Shown here: positions 12,005-22,460 of the stretch, in pieces
Numbering within the stretch: the first letter of the stretch is position 1
Layout of the letters: the number at the start of each line of letters is the position of its first letter
NCBI GenBank assembly: GCA_014898415.1
Contig: RCTD01000001.1
Location: 2,666,001-2,730,000, forward strand
DNA from: Stromatinia cepivora
Lineage: Eukaryota; Ascomycota; Leotiomycetes; Helotiales; Sclerotiniaceae
Direction: 5' to 3'
Length of the DNA: 64,000 bases
Position numbers and translations under genes: made by a program
Notes under the pieces: model-generated
The model's input: only the letters and a program-made list of their open reading frames with translations
Database searches by the model: none
What the model was told of the DNA's origin: nothing

Positions 12005-13524
12005 ATGTCGACCACCGCTGATAAAGTATGCTCTCCCTTTTGCCACTTTTTTTCAATGCTAATACCCGCTACAGATCAAAGCAATTGAGGATGAGGTATG
12101 CTTTGGGACCCGGCCGATCCACCCTCGATAAATTCTAACGGAACGATAGATGTCCAAGACGCAAAAGAACAAGGCGACAAGTTTCCATCTTGGTCAACTT
12201 AAAGCAAAGCTCGCTAAGCTCAAGAGGGAGTTGTTAACCCCTACGTCAAGTGGTGGAGGAGCAGGTGTAGGATTTGATGTAGCACGTACGGGTGTCGCCA
12301 GTGTTGGATTTATAGGATTTCCATCGGTGGGAAAGAGTACATTGATGAGCAAACTTACCGGACAACACTCGGAGGCTGCGGCGTACGAATTCACAACCCT
12401 GACGACAGTACCCGGTCAGATCTTATATAATGGAGCCAAGATACAAATTCTGGATCTTCCAGGTATTATTCAAGGAGCAAAGGACGGAAAGGGTAGAGGT
12501 CGACAAGTCATTGCGGTCGCTAAGACCTGCCATTTAATCTTCATCGTACTGGATGTCAATAAGCCCTTGACGGATAAGAAGATTATCGAAGACGAACTGG
12601 AAGGATTTGGCATTCGAATCAACAAATCACCACCAAATATTGTGTTTAAGAAAAAGGATAAGGGTGGAATCAATATTACAAACACTGTCCCGATGACGCA
12701 TATTGATCATGATGAGATCAAGGCTGTCATGAATGAGTACAAAATATCATCGGCAGATATCGCCATTCGTTGTGATGCAACTATCGACGATCTAATAGAC
12801 GTACTAGAGGCCAAAGGACGAAGTTATATTCCTGTCATTTATGCATTGAACAAAATCGATGCTATTTCGATAGAGGAACTTGATTTGCTTTACAGAATTC
12901 CTAACGCATGTCCCATTTCGTCTGAGCATGGGTGGAACGTTGATGAACTGTTAGAACAGATGTAAGTTTTTGATTTGAGAGCTTTGTTATTCCATTTTGT
13001 CTTGGAGTAATGCCCATAGTTCAATCAAGCGGGGCGGCGTTCTAATACTATAATCCACTGGCTCAAGAGAAGATGCAAGGCATTTACCAGGGGCTAGCAG
13101 ACTTTTACGGTCACTGTAATTGCCTAACAACCTAATACTAACCTTGAACAGGTGGGAGAAACTCAACCTTGTCAGGGTTTATACAAAGCCCAAAGGAAAA
13201 TTGCCTGATTACACCGCACCAGTGGTGTTACGTTCCACCAGGTGCACAGTTGAAGATTTTGTAAGTCGCTTCTTCATCATTCCGAGAACTTACGTAGCAC
13301 CACATCCAGTGACTGACTGATTATCGAAGTGTAACGCAATCCATAAGACTATTGTGGACGATTTCCGCGTAGCTATTGTTTATGGAAAATCCGTTAAACA
13401 TCAACCACAACGTGTAGGCCTTAGTCACGAACTAGCGGATGAAGATATCAGTAAGTTCCACATGTCGCCTAATTGGCCCGAATTTTGACTAACTCTTCAT
13501 ACAGTTACCATTGTCAAACGATAG
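12005..13524 (+). CDS. RBG1: Developmentally regulated GTP-binding protein Rbg1/DRG1
   Basis: Six exons: 12005-12025, 12075-12095, 12150-12961, 13152-13260, 13330-13450 and 13505-13524, giving 367 aa, the usual DRG1 length. The first two exons are only 21 nt each and encode STTADK then IKAIEDE, restoring the conserved N-terminus. The G1 motif is GFPSVGKST (70-78), G3 is LDLPGI (115-120) and G4 is NKID (about 245). A TGS domain (about 290-366, with [12 protein letters not shown] and [19 protein letters not shown]) ends the protein. The family binds ribosomes with a DFRP/Tma46 partner and helps stalled ribosomes (family knowledge). All introns have GT-AG ends; the 190-bp intron 3 is the largest. 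High confidence because every junction keeps the family sequence in frame. Confidence 0.95.
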
Positions 13525-15094
13525 AAGACGCAAAAATTTAAGAATACGGTGCAACAACCAAGGATCTTCCGGTTGTACGAACACCGCGGAGAAAGATGTC
13601 GAAGAAGTCAGGGATCATCGGAAGATAGGTAGATGAGCTGATCGGTACATATAGCAACGTTCGTCGGGAGTCAATGGCGTCAAGTCTTGGTACAGACACA
13701 TTCGGACATTGGGTTGCTGGACTCTGGAAGGGAAGTTCGGTGGTTAGCTACTAGTAGCCGCTTCGTAGGTTTGTACCGGCGCACCGGCGCCCCTGCTCAA
13801 TTGATATACAAAGGCCACGAAGGCAGTCGATATGAGGGAGGCATGAATGAATATCCAAAAGACAAATTTTTCCAGTGTGCTTGAATGACTAGGAGAGGGC
13901 TCCAAATACAGATGTCTACTCGATTGTACCGTATACACATGACGCTATGCTCCTGGGATATATTAAATTAATAGTGGCGAGATTCTTTAATTGGATCAAT
14001 GATCTTCAGTCGATATAGTAATGGGATCACAAGAGCGCCTACGAAGATATCATGATGAGCCCTAGATTCCTTGGACTTGTCTCGGCTTGGACGAGAAGCT
14101 TGGACGAGATAACTGAAGATGGGGTTGAGTCTTTAGGTGAGATAAGGCAATGGTGACTGCTGTAGTTCGATATTTCCGATGGAATCGGAGATGCATGCTA
14201 ACATGCTCATGGGTATTGGCGTCAAAATAGAGAGAGGGAGCAATACTAATCCTTGACCTGTCTATGATATGGTTATGATATTGATATGGATAGCGAGTGG
14301 CTATTTGTGTTGTGAAAAGGGGGAGCGTGGGTATTATTTTCCAAATCGATAGGATTAGATTAGTTTAGTTTGAGGTATATGAAATACAATGATTGTTATT
14401 TAAGTTACAGATGATAGATAGATAGGCCATAGCATCGATCATGGAATTGCTTTTGTGTACATACATACCCAAGGTAATAATTGTTACTTTTTATTCTACT
14501 TTTTTTTCTTCAAACATCAAGAACCCAATGTTCGTTGCTTACTGAAGTTAGCGAAATTGTGAAGAACTAATCTATCTCCTCGTATTTACTACATATCTCT
14601 ATCTACGCGAATCTAGATCTTTAGATTCCGGACCGTGGTGTAAAGTCCGGATCGGTGCATGTTTATTTTATCGCATCATATCATAAGTAATCATAAATAA
14701 TCATGGCTGCACAGACTCTTCATTTTTTTGGTCTATTCCATTCTGACCCGTCCATCCATTCAATGATTCTATCCATGCTCATTACCTACGGAGTGTTATC
14801 CTACCTGTTGATCCACCTAATCCATCTCATCTATTCCTGTGCCTGTGCCTGATTCCTATCATCCGGCGCTTCGGAAACCGTTACAAACCCTCGTGTAATT
14901 TTTTACTTTCTTTTTTGCTTCGTAGGGTTTATCGAATGTTACATACCTACCTAGTAATTATTTGACATTTTCCTCGGCGGCTACAGATGCGTTTTTAGCG
15001 GTCGATAGATGGATGGGGTGCTTGCTTGGTGGAACTGGGGAGGATTTGATGGGCTCATGTTGGGTGGTTTGGCTTTTTTGGGTTATTGTTTGAT

Positions 15095-15189
15095 GATTGG
15101 AAAGGGAAATATTGAGGAATTGGGGGATTGGAAAGGGAAATATTGAGCAATTGGGGGGATTGGAACGGGAAATATTGAGGAATTGGGGG
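15095..15189. repeat. Three-copy tandem repeat of 31-32 bp
   Basis: Copies start near 15095, 15126 and 15158 and share the core GGGAAATATTGAGGAATTGG with one or two substitutions each; a fourth truncated copy begins at 15190. G-rich on the plus strand. No gene covers it. Confidence 0.85.
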
Positions 15190-17595
15190 ATTGAAGTAAA
15201 TTGGATGATCGGCGCAAGCTCAAGAAATTGGGAGACATGGGGATATTATAGGGTTCGTCCTCACTCGTGTGATATATGGTGTAAATACGTAGTAGTTCTT
15301 GATGAGATGGGATTGTCTAGAGTACCTAGTATGTACTTGGGGAAGTTCAAAGGGAAGTTATGAAAATGAGGAAGTTGATCTCGACAGGGCAAATTCACGA
15401 TATGAAGGTTACCTAACCCCGAACCTAAAACCAAATGTTCACTGAGCCGTGTAGAGGCTCAGAGTGAGCAGAGCAGATGAGGATCATCTCCCCGCGATGG
15501 AGATGAGATTGTCTCAATTGTCGCCAACAAAAACGTGGAAATGGCTAGCTGAATACGAATATCTTGAGACTTGAGCACATATCATGATATATGTTTTACC
15601 CGCTATAAGCTAACGGAGAGGGAAAGAGATCTGAGCTATAGAGTTAATCGAAATGAAGTTTTGTTTCCTCGTGATTGAGGATCTACAAATCCCGAGGTTG
15701 AAGTTTCCTTCACCGCTGTTGGTAGAGATGGGTTGCAGCCAAGCTGTATGTTTTGAGAAGAGGTGGACCGTCTGGACGCGTTTATTATTTTATTTTCTGG
15801 CTACCCTCCATCGCTAAGATTTCGTTTCAAACGGCGATTGCGCCACATATGTACTGCTGTTTTTCTGTAATTTGGGTGGTGAATCAAAGAAGTTGAGGGT
15901 GTACATTCGTATATGATATAGCGGTGCCTCATGGCCGCTTGTGCCAATGCCCTTGATGAAACCAAAGGTAAGGCTCATTTGATCGGTCGCCCCGCTGAAG
16001 ATTTAATAAATGGATAATAATAAATATAGAGTAGAAAAAATGGGAAAGAATAGTTATGAAATGAATGATGTTGCAGAAAAATAACTGCAAATAGATTTGT
16101 GTGAATTGTGGGCCATTGGGATTTCACCCGGAACTTTTGACACAAGAGTTGTACAGTTGGACCGATAAGTTGAGAGTGGATACTACACAAAGATGGGGAG
16201 CCCAACTTCAAATGCGAGGTTCCTCCACATTCGGGAGATTCGGTTAGGATAACGGCACCGTCTGATATGGGTAATGGAGCGGGAGCAGTGGAAATGTGTT
16301 TGTCGGTTGGAATAGATAGATGGTAGTTCATGCCTTGAGCGGGAACGGGAACGGGAAAGAAGAAAGATGTCATACGCACGTATGTAAGTAGGTCTAACGC
16401 TTTCGGCAACTACAAATTCAATTTGCTCAAAAGAGAACTCGGTGAGATATAATGATAGAACTATTGCGAAGTAAAAGTTAAGAAGATGGATAGTGGGGTA
16501 TTGAGATTTCTAAGAATGAAACCCCTAGTTGATATGCACGCATGCAATCGATGCGATTCTACGATGCCGGAGCTCGCGACCAGAGTAGACGCGAGGCGAG
16601 ATGGAATGGATATTATGGGGTGGGATGAATGAAGACGGTCATGACCATGGCTTTATCCTGTATCCCGTATCCTGTTACCTGTATCTTTCAGGTGGGTTAC
16701 TCAGGGGCAATGCAGATGCAAATGCAGTACATGGAATGGGCTGCACGAACGCCTTGAAGTGAAGCATTGAATGAAGCCTTACCATAAAGCTGAGGTGCAG
16801 GAAGGTTGCTGATGGTTGCAGCAGATATCTGTAGCTCTCAACCATACAAATATAGTAAGTAGGTAGGTACCAACAGTTAGAAACTTGGGACGAAGGATGA
16901 CGGTTACCTACCTACTTCAAAGGCCCCCAGGACCGAAAATGAGGCGAGGTTGTTTTATAGAGTGTAAGTAATGCAAAATGATGAGGCAAATACCTTGCGA
17001 TATCTCTCAATTGGGGTCTAAAACTTAGGATAAGAATAACTATGGGGGTTTATTTGGTAAGGGACGGACCTTTTCTTTTCTGCAACGATCCTCTTTTCCA
17101 CGAGGTTTGAGGGCTGTAGCTTCTACACCATGGTAACTTAAAGCCCGGGTTTCGAATTCTGGCTAATATGATATATAACACTTTTGGTCTAGAGAGGTTC
17201 AGATTGTTACTTGTTTAGGGAAATAGTTTGGTGATGGTGGAAGTTGCTCCGAACTGAAGCTATGAGCTTTTTCCGGAATCCTTGTAATTCCCTACTGCGT
17301 ACACCATCAAGTTTCGTTTATGAAAATGCAGAGAAATTTGGCGAGACGAAACGATGAAGGGGCTGGATTGTTTAAATAGAACTTAGAATTTAAAGAGAAC
17401 TGAAGACAAGTGTTCTCAATTGAACTCGGACAACACAGTACTTCGTGCTGAAATGACACGATAACAAAAAACATTTTAACTGTCCTTACTGCGGCAACTA
17501 ACTCCAGCTAAGCAGAGTAGCTTCATAGTACTAAGATCATTTGACGGTTTTACCTCGTTTTTTTGGCTTCCGGAGCGTACCGTTGATTAACAGCG

Positions 17596-17611
17596 TACGG
17601 AGTACGGAGTA
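17596..17611. other. Doubled TACGGAG motif
   Basis: Two overlapping copies of TACGGAGTA with a 7-bp period. The same 9-mer, on either strand, occurs at 2258, 8934, 9534 and 53184, always in intergenic DNA. It may be a recurring regulatory or repeat-derived word; function unknown. Confidence 0.6.
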
Positions 17612-19272
17612 AAAGCAAATTCAAAGAGCTTCATCCCAACGTTTCATTCGTCCATATCCTGGTTATCATCCACGATATTCAGTCTTGAATAGTTTAGTTC
17701 ATTCTCCATTTGAATCAGCTGAAATGAGATGCGAATTGAAATTTAACCTATTTGACCGATAATCATTTGAATAAACCCTTGAAAAGAACCTGGAAAGCCT
17801 CAACTTTTCAATCTTGGAGAAAACGGGTGAGGGTGAGAGTGGACCTTGATATTTTCACTGAATAAAGCTTCAAAAAAAGGTCAATCAGATGAAATTAGAT
17901 ACTTGTCCTATTCCTATCCACTCCTCATGATGAAGGTCCCCGAGTCCCGTATAGATGCTTGTAAATTCTTTATAGACATGTTAGATGCTCGGCGATTCCT
18001 CTGGCTAGATAGCTTTTATGATATACTTGTTATTTAGTTATTACTTGAGCTAATTTTGAATAGGTGCACAACACACATATACACAGAGATGTGATGGGAT
18101 GATTAGATCTCCCAAGCAATCATTTGATCAAAGCAGCAAATCAAGCAAGTCTTCAAGTCTTACTACTTTCCCTGTAGCTGGACCTTACTAAACCATATTA
18201 AACCCACCTAAATCTTCCAATGAGCATTTCATATCCTTGTAAATAACCTATTTTGAATATTTTCACACGAATTGATTTTCCCTTTTCTGAATTTGTTTGG
18301 CCCATCTTCTGTCTTCCTGCGGTTCCATTGAATTTTACATAGAATTCGATTCGTTCTCTTCCTCTCCTTCTGTATCCTTGCAATCCCATTCTACAAGCTC
18401 GTTTGTTGATTTGCTCCTTGCCATTGCTCCTATGATATGATTTTGATAAACTTATTCAAAGAAGTCTTAACTAGCATAGTAGTAAAGAAGCAAGCCCTAG
18501 AATCTATTCTCTCTAGTCCAATTGGTCCCCACCATTAATCTGTTTAGTTCCCAAGTACTCCCTTCTCCTGCTGCTGCGGAACCTCTACCTTGCAAAATTC
18601 CCATAAATCGACCATTACTCACTACCACACAACCCAAAAAGTCTAGGTTACCTCCTCCTTACATACTATAACGTTCCATCCATCCACCATACATACATCA
18701 TACATATTTTTTGGTTGCGCGCCTTGCCCAGCATAATATCCATTGCAGTCTTTCGCATACGCCTCGTGTTTCCTCCCCCCCTTCGGCATTGCAGCGAGCA
18801 TTTCCCAGCATCTTTTCCCAGCATTTATTCCTACCCTCCCTTGTCGTATGGTTAATTGACCATCTTCTGCCCCATCTACCGCAGACGGCCACCACCATCA
18901 TCACCAAAATCAACCATCACCACCACCACATTAGAAGTGCATGTTTCCTTTAGCTGCGTGCGTCTAGCATTAGCTCAAGCAAATTTCAAAAATATTCTCG
19001 CATTCGAAACTCCATATTATTTGAAAAAATCAGCCAGACTCAATCCGCTGCTCCTGCAGATTCCGCAGGGTTCATATATTTAACGCTGCCAGGAACCACT
19101 CTTCGCTTTGCTTATCATGCATGCAGTATCCCGCTCTTGAGGCTTTCAACGTCCTTGATATTGTACACCTTACGCAAGGTTCTGTACCATTAAACAACTA
19201 CAATTGCCTCAGATTTCTGGAACGTAAGGAAACACCAGGAAATTTATTCGTTTAGATATCATATATCATAGA

Positions 19273-21172
19273 ATGCACGAATCTATGATGGCCCATATTG
19301 GCATGGACCATGAGCAACATCACAATCCACAGGAAAATGGATACAGCGGTGAAGGTTGGCCGGAAATGGGCAACGGCTACAATTCATCACAACATCAATC
19401 ACCAATCTACGAAAATAGGATTCAATATGATTATATGCAACCTCATCATACAATGCCTACTGAACCTCTGTATCCTAGAATGGCACCTCCGCCGACAACA
19501 TATCCCACACATCACCAGCAACTGCTTCCTCTCATCATGCCAAATCATCCCACGTGGCCGAGCATGTTGACAAATCCGGCGAACTCCCAAGCACCACCTG
19601 TTGCAATTCCTCCAGCGAACTCTGGAAAGCCGGCCCAAAAACTACCAGCTATTCATGCTGCTCCGACTCCAAGGAAGACACTTACTGATAGTGATCGAAG
19701 ACGGATGTGTCAATATCATGAGGATAATCCTACTGTTAAGCAGACTGAAATTGGAGGTAGGACATGAAAAAATTCTTCTAGTGATTTTCTTGCTAATTTA
19801 ACACTCTTAGCTATGTTTGGTGTCGAACGAAGGTATAGTTTATAGTTGGCATTTGGTCCTGATCTTAACTAAAAAAAATCCCAGTACCGTCTCCAAAGTT
19901 TTACGCCAAAGAGAAAAATATCTTTTCCCTGAAGATCGAAGCTTGTCTCCAGTTAAACGAGCCAAAGGAAAATTCCCTGATATCGAGAGAGCACTTTCGA
20001 ATTGGGTGCGAAATACCCAAAAACAGGGGATTCCTCTTACCGATGCTGCGATTAAGGAGAAGGCGAGATTTTTTGCCACCACTGTTGGCAACAACGAAAG
20101 TCACTTAAAAACAAATAGTACAAGTTGGCTAGAAAAATTCAAGCAAAAGAATGGCATCAGTCACCTCAGACGAAGGGCATCCGCGGCCGATATTGGTAGT
20201 CTTTCCGAACGCATGGCAATCAATATTGACTCAAGTAGAAGTTCCGGATCGCGTACATCCAACGGTGTCTCACCTGCTTCGCCATTACACTCTCCTTTGC
20301 TATTGGCGTCCGCTAAGAGTAGTGAGGACCTTAGGTCTCATCATATACATGATAGCTTGAACAGCTATTTTGACTTTACTCAAACAGCAAGCTACAGGCA
20401 ACATTCAAATTCTCACAGCACAGCTTCATTGTCTAGTGCGTTTACCGACAACAATCCTTCGTCATTTTCAGGAGGGCCGACTAGTCCAACAACTCCATTT
20501 GCATTTTCTCCTGATGGGAGTTCTGGATCTTGGATGCCATCTCAGCAATCTCGGATAACACAACAGCCGACCAACCGAAGTGGAAACTCTAATACTGAAG
20601 ATAGTGTGAACAATGGGATGGATTCGAATAACCCTGCTAGCAATTTTCAACGTCCGAGAAGCCAGACCTTCCCCACTTTAGAGATTGATCCTTCATTCAT
20701 CGCCTCGCAGGGTACAGATCCTATGACCCCAAAATATAATCTACCGGACACAGCCCCTTCATCGGCTGTCGAATCACCTGTTCATGAGTTAGGCCCTCCT
20801 TTTGGATTGGACTCTGCAATTTCGCCACGATCTTTACATCATAGCAGCAGTAATAGCTCTATGGCTCCTCCACCCGCATCGCTTACCCCGATTAGCGGAT
20901 TGCAATCACCTCCACATCTCTCAACACCGAACTCACCTACCCAGGATGATGCACGCCGAGCGCTTGATACCTTGCTCAATTTCTTTCAGCAAGCTCCTAC
21001 TGGATTGGTGGATCAGAATGAGTACCTGACGGTTTTAAAATTGACTGAGAAGTTGCGAATACAACAACAAAATCCAGGACCTTTACCAGGCGGTTTGCAT
21101 CGGATCTCGGAACAGGAGGACTGCGATAATCAACCACAAAATATAAAGATGGAGCAATCCACGGCCTGTTAA
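19273..21172 (+). CDS. CENP-B-type helix-turn-helix DNA-binding protein, putative transcription factor
   Basis: Three exons: 19273-19756, 19811-19832 and 19885-21172 (introns of 54 and 52 bp), giving 597 aa. The middle exon is only 22 nt, but it restores the recognition helix TEIGAMFGVERSTVSKVL. Residues 1-130 are His/Pro/Gln-rich and disordered. About 133-183 form a first HTH (CENP-B N / pipsqueak type) and about 195-265 a second CENP-B/Tc5-transposase-type HTH (FPDIERALSNWVRNTQKQGI, then SWLEKFKQKNGI). The rest is Ser/Pro/Asn-rich, as in activation domains, with a short helical segment near residue 520 (DDARRALDTLLNFFQQAP). The relatives are domesticated transposase-derived DNA-binding proteins (Pdc2/Abp1 class). 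There is no DDE nuclease domain, so this is a regulator rather than a transposon. The target genes are unknown. Confidence 0.85.
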
Positions 21173-22460
21173 CTAACAATGAGTTTCGCATCTCTTTTAT
21201 ATATACGCTTTATATCTCTGTACATCATGGCATTTAAATATGCGGTTCCAAAGTCAACATTTCTCGGCGTTATTTTCATCATATCTTTTCAACCCGTATA
21301 TGAAATCCCCCGTCTTCATGTTCTTCGTGTTATCTGCAGCGGCCTCACATCTCCTCTTGTGTTTTATTTTTTGATCTCCAAGATCAACCAGGAATCGAAA
21401 TTGGGGACGAGATGCATACAGGCGCGACCAAAATCGGGGGTCCGGAAAGGAACCAAAAAAAACAGGAAGTGTTCTCGGATGAAATTTATATACCCAGCAA
21501 AGCTCACTCGATTTCAAGATTTTGCTCATTTACATCTTCGACGCTCACGCGAAATCTCTAGCTCAATACGATCTGCTTGGTTTCTCGCGTTTAATTCTTT
21601 ACATATTTTCTTTTCGCCGTTTTCCATGCGGTTTTCTGTTATATACGCGCTTTCGTGCCCTTTCTACACCGGAGGCGCTCCCTCTTCATACCCCAAATAG
21701 CACGTTTTCGTTTTGTACTTATTGGCGGGTTTTTTATTCCTCTTCGTGTATTGTCCTTGTCTCCCATATTCTTCGGAATCGATGGAACATAAGTATTTTC
21801 CCATTTTCTGCGCAATCGATGGTGCAGAGTTCAAATTTCCCCCGACAATGTTGGCTTCTATTCTTTGGGATTTCAACACTATGTACGGCTTGTTTTGTTA
21901 TGTAACTACTTATTCTCTGTCTCTCTCTCTGGTGTATCTTTTGTATTTAGGATATTCTTCCTTTCTTTCTTTCGTTTATAGTACAGTATAGTACAGTTGT
22001 TCAACAGATTGAAGTTCTTTCGTTCATACTCCGTGGATGAGATGAGATGAGATGAGATGAGAAGATGGAACGGGACGGGACGGAACAGGTTGCATTTGAC
22101 GAGATAAATGTGCATGGATGGACGGATGAATGAAATATCTCCTAGTACAATGGGGATCGAGACTGTTTTCACTTTTTTAAAGCTAGCTGTCACTTCACTT
22201 ATTTGTCTCTACAAAACAAAATATACAAATGGAATGACTTGGGTGGTTTATCTGCTACGTACAGAATCTGGACTTTACAAGCTGCAAAATCTCGCGCGTT
22301 GTGGAATTCTTGATATGCACGTGAAGATCTTCTAATTGCACAGCGTATGATTCAATTTACAATTTATTTTATTTTCATAAATAGATTGGATTATGGTATG
22401 GGTATCTAAACATTCCAAAAATTCAAAAAACGACAAGCTGAAAATCAAATCTAAAACTAC
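21173..22460. other. Convergent 3' spacer after the CENP-B-type gene
   Basis: Region between the stops of two convergent genes, so it probably contains both 3' UTRs. It has a short ATGAG pentamer run (22036-22062) and T-rich tracts. Frames at 21179-21991 on the plus strand are T/C-rich, overlap each other in different frames and show no family resemblance; none is called. Confidence 0.5.
22036..22062. repeat. GATGA pentanucleotide microsatellite
   Basis: About five consecutive GATGA units, followed by a short CGGGA-rich stretch. In the spacer between convergent genes. Confidence 0.8.

Larger units (their letters stand above)
13525..19272. other. 5.7-kb gene-free region upstream of the CENP-B-type regulator
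   Basis: Between the Rbg1 stop and the ATG at 19273 I find no frame with family resemblance, codon-like composition or joinable exons. It contains a 31-32-bp tandem repeat (15095-15189), a doubled TACGGAG motif (17596-17611), scattered TAGG/CCTA runs near 16855-16915, and C/T-rich DNA at 18500-18950 that resembles a fungal 5' leader. The last part is probably promoter and long 5' UTR of the regulator at 19273. Long untranslated leaders, upstream ORFs or a non-coding RNA are possible but cannot be shown from sequence alone. Confidence 0.5.

Noticed and set aside
19273..21172. CENP-B/Tc5-type DNA-binding domains as evidence for a transposon
   Set aside because: No DDE nuclease domain or terminal inverted repeats; the protein continues into a Ser/Pro-rich regulatory region, so it is a domesticated regulator.
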